A stretch of DNA of 7,931 nt from Methanobacterium sp. (GCA_021372715.1 JAJFTX010000094.1:1-7931), one strand, 5' to 3'. Positions 1-5,961 are shown, counted from the stretch's first letter. Numbers and translations: made by a program. Notes: generated by a model from the letters alone, not told the origin.

Positions 1-160
1 GATGAAAGTCTTATTCATCGAATCAAACCCAGTACCTGCTAAAGAATCTCTAAATATGATGAATAGACCAGCAGGTCCTGTGCGCATGCCTCTGGGATCT
101 TTAAAAGATGAGAACAAAGCACAGCTTAGAAAGGTTCTTCAGGATCTTAAACTACTCTAA
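1..160 (+). CDS. dapA: 4-hydroxy-tetrahydrodipicolinate synthase, C-terminal end (partial)
   Basis: Only the last 52 or so codons are present; the gene begins before the window and ends at the TAA at 158-160. The enzyme condenses pyruvate with aspartate-4-semialdehyde in the cytoplasm, the first committed step of the lysine/diaminopimelate branch. The visible tail reads LFIESNPVPAKESLNMM, then RPAGPVRMPL, then a helix ending in KVLQDLKLL. This matches the conserved DapA C-terminus, in which an 'ETNPIPVK' strand-turn leads into a helix and a 'GxxRxPL' segment before the final helix. The Schiff-base lysine and the tyrosine of the active site lie outside the window. The position directly upstream of dapB and asd supports the call. 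The Met codon at position 2 is internal and is not the start. Confidence 0.9.
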   Translation, partial: MKVLFIESNPVPAKESLNMMNRPAGPVRMPLGSLKDENKAQLRKVLQDLKLL

Positions 161-178
161 ATGGGCTTATTCAAACTA

Positions 179-199
179 TTTTTTTTGAATGCTTTTTTT
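179..199 (+). terminator. U-tract terminator candidate after dapA
   Basis: A T8 run (179-186) and a T7 run (193-199) follow the dapA stop by about 20 bp. Archaeal RNA polymerase can terminate on U-tracts without a strong hairpin, so dapA transcripts may end or thin out here. In this AT-rich DNA the evidence is only suggestive, and readthrough into dapB is equally possible. Confidence 0.35.
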
Positions 200-216
200 A
201 GAAAAATTCTAAGATA

Positions 217-230
217 TTCCCCTATAAATT
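217..230 (+). promoter_or_regulatory. Possible dapB promoter (TATA-like box)
   Basis: TATAAATT at 223-230 is a TATA-like element. A start site about 25 bp downstream would fall near 250, just ahead of the GGAG ribosome site at 258-261 and the dapB ATG at 272. The sequence upstream of the box is C-rich rather than a good BRE. A second AT-rich box (TATATAAA, about 241-248) lies too close to the ATG for a normal leader. Confidence 0.3.
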
Positions 231-271
231 CTAATTTTTTTATATAAAAAAATTAACGGAGATACATAACA

Positions 272-1093
272 ATGATTGAAGTTGCAGTAACCGGTGCAAG
301 CGGTAGAATGGGTTCGAAAATAATTAAAACCATTCTTAAACAGGAAGATATGGAATTAGTGGCTGCTATTGAGGCTCCTAACACACCATTTGAAGGTAAA
401 GATGTTGGTGAGGTAATAGGTCTCGGAACCATAGGAGTGGTAATTGCATCCGCTGATGATCTCAGAGAAGTATTATTGGATAAAAAGCCAGATGTATTAG
501 TTGATTTTACAATAGCCAACGCTGCAGTTAATACCATTAAAATAACCGCTGAATGTGGAGTTAACCTGGTAATAGGGACTACTGGATTTTCTGATGAACA
601 ATTAAATTGGATTAGAAGAACTATCAAAGAAAATAAAGTTAAAGCAGTTATAGCCCCTAACATGGCTGTGGGAGTGAATGTTTTCTTTAAAATATTAAAA
701 GATTTAGCTCCTATCCTAGCAGATTATGATGTAGAGATCATTGAAGCCCACCATAAACATAAAAAAGACGCTCCATCCGGGACTGCGGTGCGGGCTTATG
801 AAATAATTGCCCATGAATTAGGAAGAGACACTAATAAAGTAGGTGTTTACGGACGAAAAGGTCTCGTAGGCGCTAGAACAGAAGACGAGATTGGTGTACA
901 CGCTGTTAGGGGTGGAGATATTGTAGGGGATCATACCGTATTATTCGCTGGAGAGGGAGAACGTCTAGAAATAATTCACCGAGCAAATAGCAGGCAATCT
1001 TTTGTTAATGGAGTTATAAAGGCAATTAGATATATTATAAATACAGATGAAGGTCAAATTAGTGATATGGGAGATGTTTTAGGTTTAAAATAA
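272..1093 (+). CDS. dapB: 4-hydroxy-tetrahydrodipicolinate reductase
   Basis: Cytoplasmic NAD(P)H-dependent reductase that converts 4-hydroxy-tetrahydrodipicolinate to tetrahydrodipicolinate for lysine synthesis. The 273-aa length is normal for the family. The N-terminal Rossmann domain opens with VTGASGRMG (6-14), the nucleotide-binding loop, followed by VDFT (77-80) and GTTG (102-105). The catalytic and substrate-binding domain has APNMAVGVN (128-136) and EAHHKHKKDAPSGTA (158-172). This second motif is the DapB signature: His160 and Lys164 correspond to the acid-base histidine and lysine of the E. coli enzyme, and SGT (169-171) binds the substrate carboxylate. HRANSRQSF (236-244) is the conserved C-terminal motif. 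The ATG at 272 has GGAG at 258-261 upstream and starts right at the Rossmann strand. It follows dapA by 111 bp and precedes asd by 67 bp. No key residue is missing. Archaeal methanogens generally finish lysine through the DapL aminotransferase route; that gene is not in this window. Confidence 0.97.
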   Translation: MIEVAVTGASGRMGSKIIKTILKQEDMELVAAIEAPNTPFEGKDVGEVIGLGTIGVVIASADDLREVLLDKKPDVLVDFTIANAAVNTIKITAECGVNLVIGTTGFSDEQLNWIRRTIKENKVKAVIAPNMAVGVNVFFKILKDLAPILADYDVEIIEAHHKHKKDAPSGTAVRAYEIIAHELGRDTNKVGVYGRKGLVGARTEDEIGVHAVRGGDIVGDHTVLFAGEGERLEIIHRANSRQSFVNGVIKAIRYIINTDEGQISDMGDVLGLK

Positions 1094-1160
1094 AGAAAAT
1101 ATTAAAAAATAGAATAATTATTTATCTAAATAAAATATAGGTTTATAAATAGGTGATAGT

Positions 1161-2207
1161 ATGGTGAATGTAGGAATACTTGGTGCAACTGGTATGGTAG
1201 GACAGCGTTTTATTGAATTATTGGGAGATCATCCTGATTTCCAGATAACCGCTCTAACTGCCTCAAAAAGATCTGCTGGTAAAAAATATGAAGACGCAGT
1301 AACCTGGTATCTGGATAGTAAGATTCCAGAAGAAGCCCGGGATATTACAGTGGTAGATACTGATCCAGGGGAAGTTAAGGATGTCGATATAGTATTTTCT
1401 GCTTTACCTGCTGGAATCGCTCTTGGTGTTGAACCTAAATTTGCAGAGGCCGGTATGATCGTGGCGTCCAACGCAGCCGCTATGCGAATGGAACCGGATG
1501 TACCTCTGGTTATCCCGGAAGTAAATCCAGAACATCTGGAGTTGGTGGAATTACAGAAGAAAAACCGTGGTTGGGATGGATTCATCGTAACCAATCCAAA
1601 CTGTTCCACCATAGCCCTGACCATGACTTTAAAACCATTATATGATGAATTTGATATTGAACGGGTTTACGTGTCAACCATGCAGGCCGTGTCGGGTGCT
1701 GGATATGATGGAGTACCTTCCATGGCTATTGTGGATAATCTGGTGCCTTTTATCGGTGAAGAAGAAGAGAAAATGGAAACTGAGACTTTAGAGCTTTTGG
1801 GTGATCTTGATGAGGGTTCCATTACTCCTGCTAAATTTGGTGTTAGCACTTCCTGTCATCGGGTGGCGGTGTTAGATGGACATACTGAAGCTGTATTTAT
1901 TGAAATGGCGGATGATTTCACGGTTGAAGATGTAGATCAATCCTTCAGAGAATTCCAAGGACTTCCACAGAAATTAGATTTATATTCCGCACCGGCAACA
2001 CCCATAATCGTGAGAGAAGAGGATAATCGACCCCAACCACGCATGGATCGTAATGCTGAGCATGGAATGGCCGTTACTGTCGGAAGGATTAGGAAAGATG
2101 AAGCCTTTGGTAACAGTCTCAAATACGTTTTGGTAGGCCATAACACTATCAGAGGAGCTGCAGGAGCTTCAATACTTAATGCGGAGTTAATTAAAGAGAT
2201 AATGTAG
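1161..2207 (+). CDS. asd: Aspartate-semialdehyde dehydrogenase
   Basis: Cytoplasmic enzyme that reduces L-aspartyl-4-phosphate to aspartate-4-semialdehyde with NADPH, feeding DapA/DapB as well as threonine and methionine synthesis. The 348-aa protein starts with the NADP-binding loop GATGMVGQRF (8-17). SNAAAMRM (103-110) and PLVIPEVNP (115-123) follow. The active-site cysteine is Cys148 in TNPNCST (144-150). STMQAVSGAG (172-181) is a conserved catalytic-domain loop, and SCHRV (231-235) carries the general acid-base candidate His233. GHNTIRGAAG (326-335) is the C-terminal NADP-contact motif. The TNPNCST context and overall layout match the archaeal/yeast-type Asd rather than the shorter-loop enterobacterial form. 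The ribosome site AGGTGAT (1151-1157) lies only 3 nt before the ATG; a GTG at 1164 would give 6 nt, so the true start could be one codon later. The gene is probably co-transcribed with dapB. Confidence 0.97.
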   Translation: MVNVGILGATGMVGQRFIELLGDHPDFQITALTASKRSAGKKYEDAVTWYLDSKIPEEARDITVVDTDPGEVKDVDIVFSALPAGIALGVEPKFAEAGMIVASNAAAMRMEPDVPLVIPEVNPEHLELVELQKKNRGWDGFIVTNPNCSTIALTMTLKPLYDEFDIERVYVSTMQAVSGAGYDGVPSMAIVDNLVPFIGEEEEKMETETLELLGDLDEGSITPAKFGVSTSCHRVAVLDGHTEAVFIEMADDFTVEDVDQSFREFQGLPQKLDLYSAPATPIIVREEDNRPQPRMDRNAEHGMAVTVGRIRKDEAFGNSLKYVLVGHNTIRGAAGASILNAELIKEIM

Positions 2208-2218
2208 ATTTTATCTCT

Positions 2219-2280
2219 TAAATATTTTATTTTTTCGAAATAATTTTAAATTAGTAGATGCAATTTTATTTTTTTATATT
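2219..2280 (+). terminator. T-rich terminator region after asd
   Basis: The 79-bp gap after asd has an interrupted T-run (2225-2235) and a second T-rich run (about 2265-2280). These fit archaeal U-tract termination of the lysine operon before the unrelated surface gene. No stable hairpin is visible. CGAAATAATTTTAAAT (2236-2251) could also serve as a weak BRE/TATA pair for the next gene, giving a start site near 2272; this is speculative. Confidence 0.35.
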
Positions 2281-2288
2281 TAATTCAT

Positions 2289-2295
2289 GGGGGGG
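2289..2295 (+). promoter_or_regulatory. G-rich ribosome site selecting a TTG start
   Basis: Seven consecutive G residues lie 6 nt before the TTG at 2302. They can pair, with G-U wobble, to the CCUCC of the 16S 3' end. The in-frame ATG at 2287 overlaps this tract and has only AT-rich sequence upstream, so the TTG is the better start. Confidence 0.55.
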
Positions 2296-2301
2296 TTAAA
2301 T

Positions 2302-3684
2302 TTGAAAAACGGAAAATATTTACCTATTTTAATAGTGATTATAATTACTCTATTTATTTCAGCTTATTTTTATTGGTTTAATTATTCACCACCAGACGAA
2401 AAGGGAATTTCAGTCCCTGTTGAAGGTTATGGAACCACTTATTACGTATCTACATCTGGTGATGATTCAAATTCAGGAACAGTTGAATCACCCTGGCATG
2501 ATCCTGTAAAATCTGCTCTAAAGCTTAAACCGGGTGATACTCTTATTATTAAAAAAGGAGAATACAGTTTAGCCTCTGCTGATGGACCAATCAGACCATC
2601 ATCAGGGGTGGATAAAAACTGGATCACCATAAAAGGAGAAAATGGGGCTGTTCTGGTAGGTACAGACAATCTTCAATGTGCCCTGGATATTTCTGGTTGT
2701 AGTTACCTTAATATTGACGGATTAGAGATTAAAAGTGATAATACGCAGTTCAGAGATGGAATAACTGCCTCAGGAGATCCGATAAATCAGATAATTATCC
2801 AGAACGTATATATACATCATCTAGATGAGTTTGGAATAGATTTAAATGATATAAATAATTTGAGGATTCTTAATTGTAAAATAGAATATTGTGGATATGG
2901 AAGTATCGGCGGTCCCCAAGGAAATGCAGGAGGCTGGAGAAATATAATGATTGATAATTGCACCCTATCATATTCTGGTCATTACTATCATGGAGGTGAT
3001 GGCTCAAAATCTGCTTATGACCGACCTGATGGTTTCGGTATCGAAGCTTCTAAGGGACCCATCACCATACAAAATACCATATCTGAACATAATAAGGGTG
3101 ATGGTTTGGATTCTAAAGCAGAGAACACCCTCATAAAGAATTGTATTGTGGATAATAATAACTGTGATGGTGTTAAATTATGGGGAACAGGTTCTAGACT
3201 TGAAAATAGTCTAATATATGGAAGGGGAGATGGTAATAGTGAACCAACACCCTGGTCACCTATTGTTATCAGTTCTGAAAATGCCAACGCTAACTTTGAA
3301 ATTGACCATGTAACCGTGGATGACTTTGTAGGTAATAATTACTTAATGCATGTTCAATATGACCATCAACAAACTCCTATTAAGTTAACCGTGAAAAATT
3401 CCATATTGAGTGGAAGAGGAGATTCATCTCCTATCTTTTTAGCCAGTTCAGTGCAGTATACCTTTGAAAACAATTTATTTTTTATATTAAAAAGTTCATT
3501 CGTTATTGATATTGGTGGGAAACAAATAACCACTACACAGATAGGAGAACTCGGTCCCGGGAACATATATGACGACCCTAGATTTATAGAAACTGGATTT
3601 GGTAGTGTGGGAAATTATAGGCTTCAAAATGGAAGTTCCGCCGGTAATAGAGGTGTAGATTATTCAAAATTGCCCCTAACCTGA
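2302..3684 (+). CDS. Membrane-anchored right-handed beta-helix surface protein (possible polysaccharide lyase)
   Basis: Start taken as TTG 2302 (460 aa); ATG 2287 would add five residues but lacks a ribosome site. Residues about 7-26 form a hydrophobic segment after Lys2/Lys5. There is no clear signal-peptidase site, so an uncleaved N-terminal anchor with the rest outside is likely. TYYVSTSGDDSNSG (46-59) followed by SPW and KPGDTLIIKKGEY (76-88) is the typical opening of pectin-lyase-fold proteins. The remainder is a series of about 22-25-residue beta-helix coils with recurrent asparagine turns, such as LNIDGLEI, IIIQNVYI, LRILNCKI, IMIDNCTL, ITIQNTIS, TLIKNCIV. The end (YDDPRF about 423-428, then YRLQNGSSAGNRGVD) resembles the usual last coil of such proteins. 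DGFGIE, GDGLDS and CDGVKLW (about 243-294) recall the DGFK context of family 9 pectate lyases, in which a lysine is the catalytic base; here that would be Lys292. Lyase activity is inference; an adhesin or wall-glycan-binding role is equally possible. No pseudomurein-binding repeat is present. Confidence 0.8.
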   Translation: MKNGKYLPILIVIIITLFISAYFYWFNYSPPDEKGISVPVEGYGTTYYVSTSGDDSNSGTVESPWHDPVKSALKLKPGDTLIIKKGEYSLASADGPIRPSSGVDKNWITIKGENGAVLVGTDNLQCALDISGCSYLNIDGLEIKSDNTQFRDGITASGDPINQIIIQNVYIHHLDEFGIDLNDINNLRILNCKIEYCGYGSIGGPQGNAGGWRNIMIDNCTLSYSGHYYHGGDGSKSAYDRPDGFGIEASKGPITIQNTISEHNKGDGLDSKAENTLIKNCIVDNNNCDGVKLWGTGSRLENSLIYGRGDGNSEPTPWSPIVISSENANANFEIDHVTVDDFVGNNYLMHVQYDHQQTPIKLTVKNSILSGRGDSSPIFLASSVQYTFENNLFFILKSSFVIDIGGKQITTTQIGELGPGNIYDDPRFIETGFGSVGNYRLQNGSSAGNRGVDYSKLPLT

Positions 3685-3743
3685 ATTTAGGTCAGAAATA
3701 ATTGAAAAAATCATTTTATTAGAAGGATACTTATCAACTAACC

Positions 3744-3758
3744 TAAAATATATTATAG
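3744..3758 (+). promoter_or_regulatory. BRE/TATA promoter of the M14-like surface gene
   Basis: TAAAATATATTATAG combines an A-rich BRE-like stretch with a good archaeal TATA box (about 3748-3757). Transcription would start about 25 bp downstream, near 3777-3782, leaving a leader of about 28 nt that contains the GAAGGG ribosome site. This suggests the gene is transcribed separately from the beta-helix gene. Confidence 0.5.
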
Positions 3759-3794
3759 TATGAGCTATAATTATTATTCAAAATAATTTAATTA

Positions 3795-3800
3795 GAAGGG
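3795..3800 (+). promoter_or_regulatory. Ribosome site GAAGGG before a TTG start
   Basis: GAAGGG lies 7 nt before TTG 3808. No ATG or GTG with a comparable site is available near the hydrophobic leader, so the TTG is the likely start. The GGGTTTAATCTTG context resembles the leader of the upstream surface gene (GGGTTAAATTTG). Confidence 0.55.
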
Positions 3801-3807
3801 TTTAATC

Positions 3808-5166
3808 TTGAATAAAAAACGATGCTTAAACAACTATTTTAGTGATAAGAGAAATTTAAATATCATCATAGTAATATTTAGTATTTTATCTATTCTATTT
3901 TTTGTTTTAATACCCGGATGTTACGCTGCCGATTTGAATTCATCTAATTCATCAGTTTATACTCAATCAACATCAGATGCAGCTACATATACCTCATCAA
4001 CCACACCAAATTATACAATCTATATTCTTGATAACACAGTGGGAGGTAATGTCCTAGCAAATCCAGAAATAAGTCAGAACATTCCTAAAACTGATTTAAG
4101 TAATCAAATATTTGAGATGACTAAACAAGGTTCTGTAGTAGTTAAATTAGGTAACGTTAATGGGCCTAAATTGCTTATATCTGCGGGAATTCATGGGAAT
4201 GAGGAAGAAGCGAATATAGCTGTCATGAAATATTTAGAATATGTTAAAGATCTGAATTTTAACGGTACATTATACGTTGTTCCTTTCGATATCCCCATAG
4301 ACACTGCTTTAAACTCTCGTATTTATAATGGTCAGGACCCCAATCGGATTGCTAACATCAGTGGAACACCTGGTTGGAATATAGTGAAATTCGCACAAAC
4401 AGAGGGAATAGAATATCTGCTTGATGTACATTCTGGTGGTGGCGTATATTCTACTGGTTTAATTTATATAAACTCACCAGCTACCCAAACCATAAAGGAA
4501 AAAAACTGGACTAATTATATCAAATCTCAAACAGGTTGTTACATTTCTACTGATTCGGCTGATAGTCCAGGTATGATACGTAATTATGCAAATAGTAAAG
4601 GAATTAATAGTATAACAATAGAAGTTGAAAGAGATAATATACCAACAGCTACAGCTGCTGAAACAGAATTTAAATTAATAATAGCAGCTGCTCAGTACTT
4701 GGGTTTCCCAGGATATAATCCTACCCCTACTCCCACTCCTTCTACTGTTACTATGTCTCAGTTGGCTTCTGCTGCAGCTACCGTTAAAAGTTATTATGAG
4801 AGTAATAAAATTTTACCTGACTCAGTTACTATAAACAACCAATCAGTATCTATGTCTTCATTTTTATATCTTTTAGCGACTGCAACTATACAAGCAAACA
4901 GCGGCTCGTCAGCAGCAATAAGTTTAAAAACTGTTAATACCCCTACCTACCCATCTGGAACTATAAAAACAGGTAATATTTATAAATCAGAGTTTATTTC
5001 CATGGCACAGAACATCCTATCCTATATCTCAACCAACAACAGAGCACCAGACAATATATCATGTTCCCTGGGAAACATGAACTTCAGCAAAGTAGTATAC
5101 ATGTATAGTAAAATTATTAACTACTATAAAACCTACAACCGACTTCCTAACTACGTATCTATGTAA
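3808..5166 (+). CDS. Secreted M14/aspartoacylase-type zinc hydrolase with pseudomurein-binding repeats
   Basis: A 452-aa protein. Residues 17-37 are strongly hydrophobic after a basic N-terminus, with a plausible signal-peptidase site after GCYA (about residue 40). A Ser/Thr-rich spacer (44-66) follows. The catalytic domain (about 68-300) carries a complete metal set for the succinylglutamate desuccinylase/aspartoacylase branch of the M14 fold. GIHGNEE (127-133) gives zinc ligands His129 and Glu132; DPNR (177-180) resembles the DLNR substrate motif; LLDVHSGGG (204-212) gives the third ligand His208; SITIEVERD (268-276) gives the likely catalytic Glu272. A PTPTPTPS linker (305-312) leads to pseudomurein-binding repeats with the pattern 'YxxxNxxxPxxV' at 328-342, 405-419 and 438-452. 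The last of these is a half repeat ending the protein. These repeats bind pseudomurein, so the enzyme should be wall-bound outside the cell. Amide or isopeptide cleavage in wall peptides is inferred; the exact bond is unknown. The known pseudomurein endoisopeptidases PeiW and PeiP use a cysteine-protease domain instead. Confidence 0.85.
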   Translation: MNKKRCLNNYFSDKRNLNIIIVIFSILSILFFVLIPGCYAADLNSSNSSVYTQSTSDAATYTSSTTPNYTIYILDNTVGGNVLANPEISQNIPKTDLSNQIFEMTKQGSVVVKLGNVNGPKLLISAGIHGNEEEANIAVMKYLEYVKDLNFNGTLYVVPFDIPIDTALNSRIYNGQDPNRIANISGTPGWNIVKFAQTEGIEYLLDVHSGGGVYSTGLIYINSPATQTIKEKNWTNYIKSQTGCYISTDSADSPGMIRNYANSKGINSITIEVERDNIPTATAAETEFKLIIAAAQYLGFPGYNPTPTPTPSTVTMSQLASAAATVKSYYESNKILPDSVTINNQSVSMSSFLYLLATATIQANSGSSAAISLKTVNTPTYPSGTIKTGNIYKSEFISMAQNILSYISTNNRAPDNISCSLGNMNFSKVVYMYSKIINYYKTYNRLPNYVSM

Positions 5167-5237
5167 AAATGGTTTGAGCTAAACTTTTAATGACATATTG
5201 TAGCCTTAAATAGTAGGTCATATTTATTACTTAGATT

Positions 5238-5289
5238 AAGGTGATGAAACCGAAGATGGGGGCAATAGGAAAGTTTAAAAGGTGATAAA
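5238..5289 (+). repeat. Direct repeat AAGGTGATRAA in the coiled-coil gene leader
   Basis: AAGGTGATGAA (5238-5248) and AAGGTGATAAA (5279-5289) are identical at 10 of 11 positions and 41 bp apart. Both look like ribosome sites, yet neither precedes a credible gene: the first overlaps an ATG opening a 13-codon frame, and the second is 27 nt from the next real start. They may be operators, remnants, or chance. Confidence 0.4.
5268..5280 (+). promoter_or_regulatory. Possible promoter of the coiled-coil gene
   Basis: GGAAAG (5268-5273) followed by TTTAAAA (5274-5280) fits a BRE/TATA pair. Transcription would start near 5302, leaving a very short leader of about 12 nt. That would explain the lack of a good ribosome site directly before the ATG at 5314. 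Confidence 0.35.
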
Positions 5290-5313
5290 TACATAATACT
5301 TTATAGTGGTACG

Positions 5314-5817
5314 ATGGCGTTGTTGAAGGACAATGATAGTGAACAATTAAGGCAGTTGGTTAAAGCTTGTCTTTTGGAGATAAGCAAACTGAAGATCGAC
5401 CTTAAAAAATGTCAAAAAGAAACATCCCGATCAGGTGATACTGATGCGGCTGTGAATATAATTAAAGAGGATGCCCAGATAAAACTACTGGAAAAAGAAA
5501 AAGAGATTAATGACCTGCAGGAACTATTAAATAAAAAAAATAAAAAATTAGAAGAGTTAGAGATAATTAAATATCATTTCAATGCTCTTACAGCAAAACC
5601 AAAGAAAGATTTAACCTCTTTTCAATCCCAAGTATATCAACTTTTACCAGAAGAAGAAAACACAATAGAAAATCTTTATGCCCATATAACTGAAATAGGC
5701 TTCAGCGAACTATCCCATGAAAACTTCGAACATGTTTTACATAACCTTGAAAGAAAAGGTTATTTTAAATCTTATACCACTGATAATAAAAATTACTGGA
5801 AGAAACTGGACAAATAA
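5314..5817 (+). CDS. Coiled-coil protein with C-terminal winged-helix-like domain, function unknown
   Basis: I do not recognise this 167-aa protein as a named family. It is highly charged and has no signal peptide or membrane segment, so it is probably cytoplasmic. Residues about 8-36 form one amphipathic helix containing Cys19 and Cys33. A short polar break (37-46) follows, then a long Lys/Glu-rich coiled coil (about 47-92) with leucine heptads. The C-terminal part (about 99-165) resembles a winged helix: helices at about 101-112 and 117-126, a possible recognition helix (135-148), and an aromatic wing with GYFKSY (149-154) and YW (161-162). A dimeric DNA-binding regulator would fit, but this is inferred from pattern only. 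ATG 5314 is the only start: the in-frame TAG at 5266 is followed by no other initiation codon. The site before the ATG is weak (GTGGT). It lies between a surface gene and the thermosome and does not clearly form an operon with either. Confidence 0.75.
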   Translation: MALLKDNDSEQLRQLVKACLLEISKLKIDLKKCQKETSRSGDTDAAVNIIKEDAQIKLLEKEKEINDLQELLNKKNKKLEELEIIKYHFNALTAKPKKDLTSFQSQVYQLLPEEENTIENLYAHITEIGFSELSHENFEHVLHNLERKGYFKSYTTDNKNYWKKLDK

Positions 5818-5820
5818 TCA

Positions 5821-5828
5821 TTTTTTTT
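5821..5828 (+). terminator. U-tract terminator after the coiled-coil gene
   Basis: A T8 run begins 4 bp after the TAA stop. It is followed by more than 100 bp of non-coding DNA before the thermosome promoter, consistent with transcription ending here. There is no strong preceding hairpin. Confidence 0.4.
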
Positions 5829-5946
5829 GTTAAACATTATTTTTAAGAGGAATTCTATTTCCCTCAGCTTAATTAAGGGTAATTTTTCAATAATCTTTGT
5901 TGTTTAGGATGTTTTATTGGATTATAGATTTCTGATTTAATTTGTA

Positions 5947-5961
5947 ATGAATGTCATTCAT
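5947..5961 (+). promoter_or_regulatory. Perfect 15-bp palindrome upstream of the thermosome promoter (operator candidate)
   Basis: ATGAATG-T-CATTCAT is a perfect 7-bp inverted repeat around one central base. It ends 9 bp before the BRE-like CACAAA and 16 bp before the TATA box. The compact dyad and position suit a dimeric activator or repressor. It does not resemble the bacterial CIRCE element. Confidence 0.5.

Noticed and set aside
161..271. Lysine riboswitch ahead of dapB
   Set aside because: The gap is almost pure AT with U-tracts, far too short and unstructured for the lysine riboswitch, which is essentially bacterial.
253..663. 136-codon reverse-strand frame opposite dapB
   Set aside because: It is antisense to a confidently assigned gene, and its translation is a Ser/Thr/Ile-rich shadow without recognisable motifs or ribosome site.
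2951..3136. 61-codon + strand frame inside the beta-helix gene
   Set aside because: It lies wholly within a supported gene in another frame and has no ribosome site or motif.
3676..3747. CTAACCT direct repeat (3676-3682, 3738-3744) and TTTAGGT/ACCTAAA inverted pair (3686-3692, 3741-3747)
   Set aside because: Seven-base matches 50-60 bp apart are expected by chance in this composition. One copy lies in the coding end of the beta-helix gene, so I do not call an operator or attachment site.
3685..3807. Frameshifted continuation of the beta-helix gene after its stop
   Set aside because: Stops recur soon after 3684 in frame, no beta-helix or pseudomurein-repeat pattern continues, and a promoter and ribosome site for the next gene occupy the gap.
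5244..5285. 13-codon frame starting ATG 5244 (MKPKMGAIGKFKR)
   Set aside because: Its only ribosome-site-like sequence overlaps the ATG itself, leaving no spacing. It is too short to show coding signal and overlaps the putative promoter of the next gene.
5241..5300. C/D-box guide RNA (GTGATGA at 5241-5247 matches a C box)
   Set aside because: No CUGA D or D' box follows at suitable distance and no terminal stem is present.
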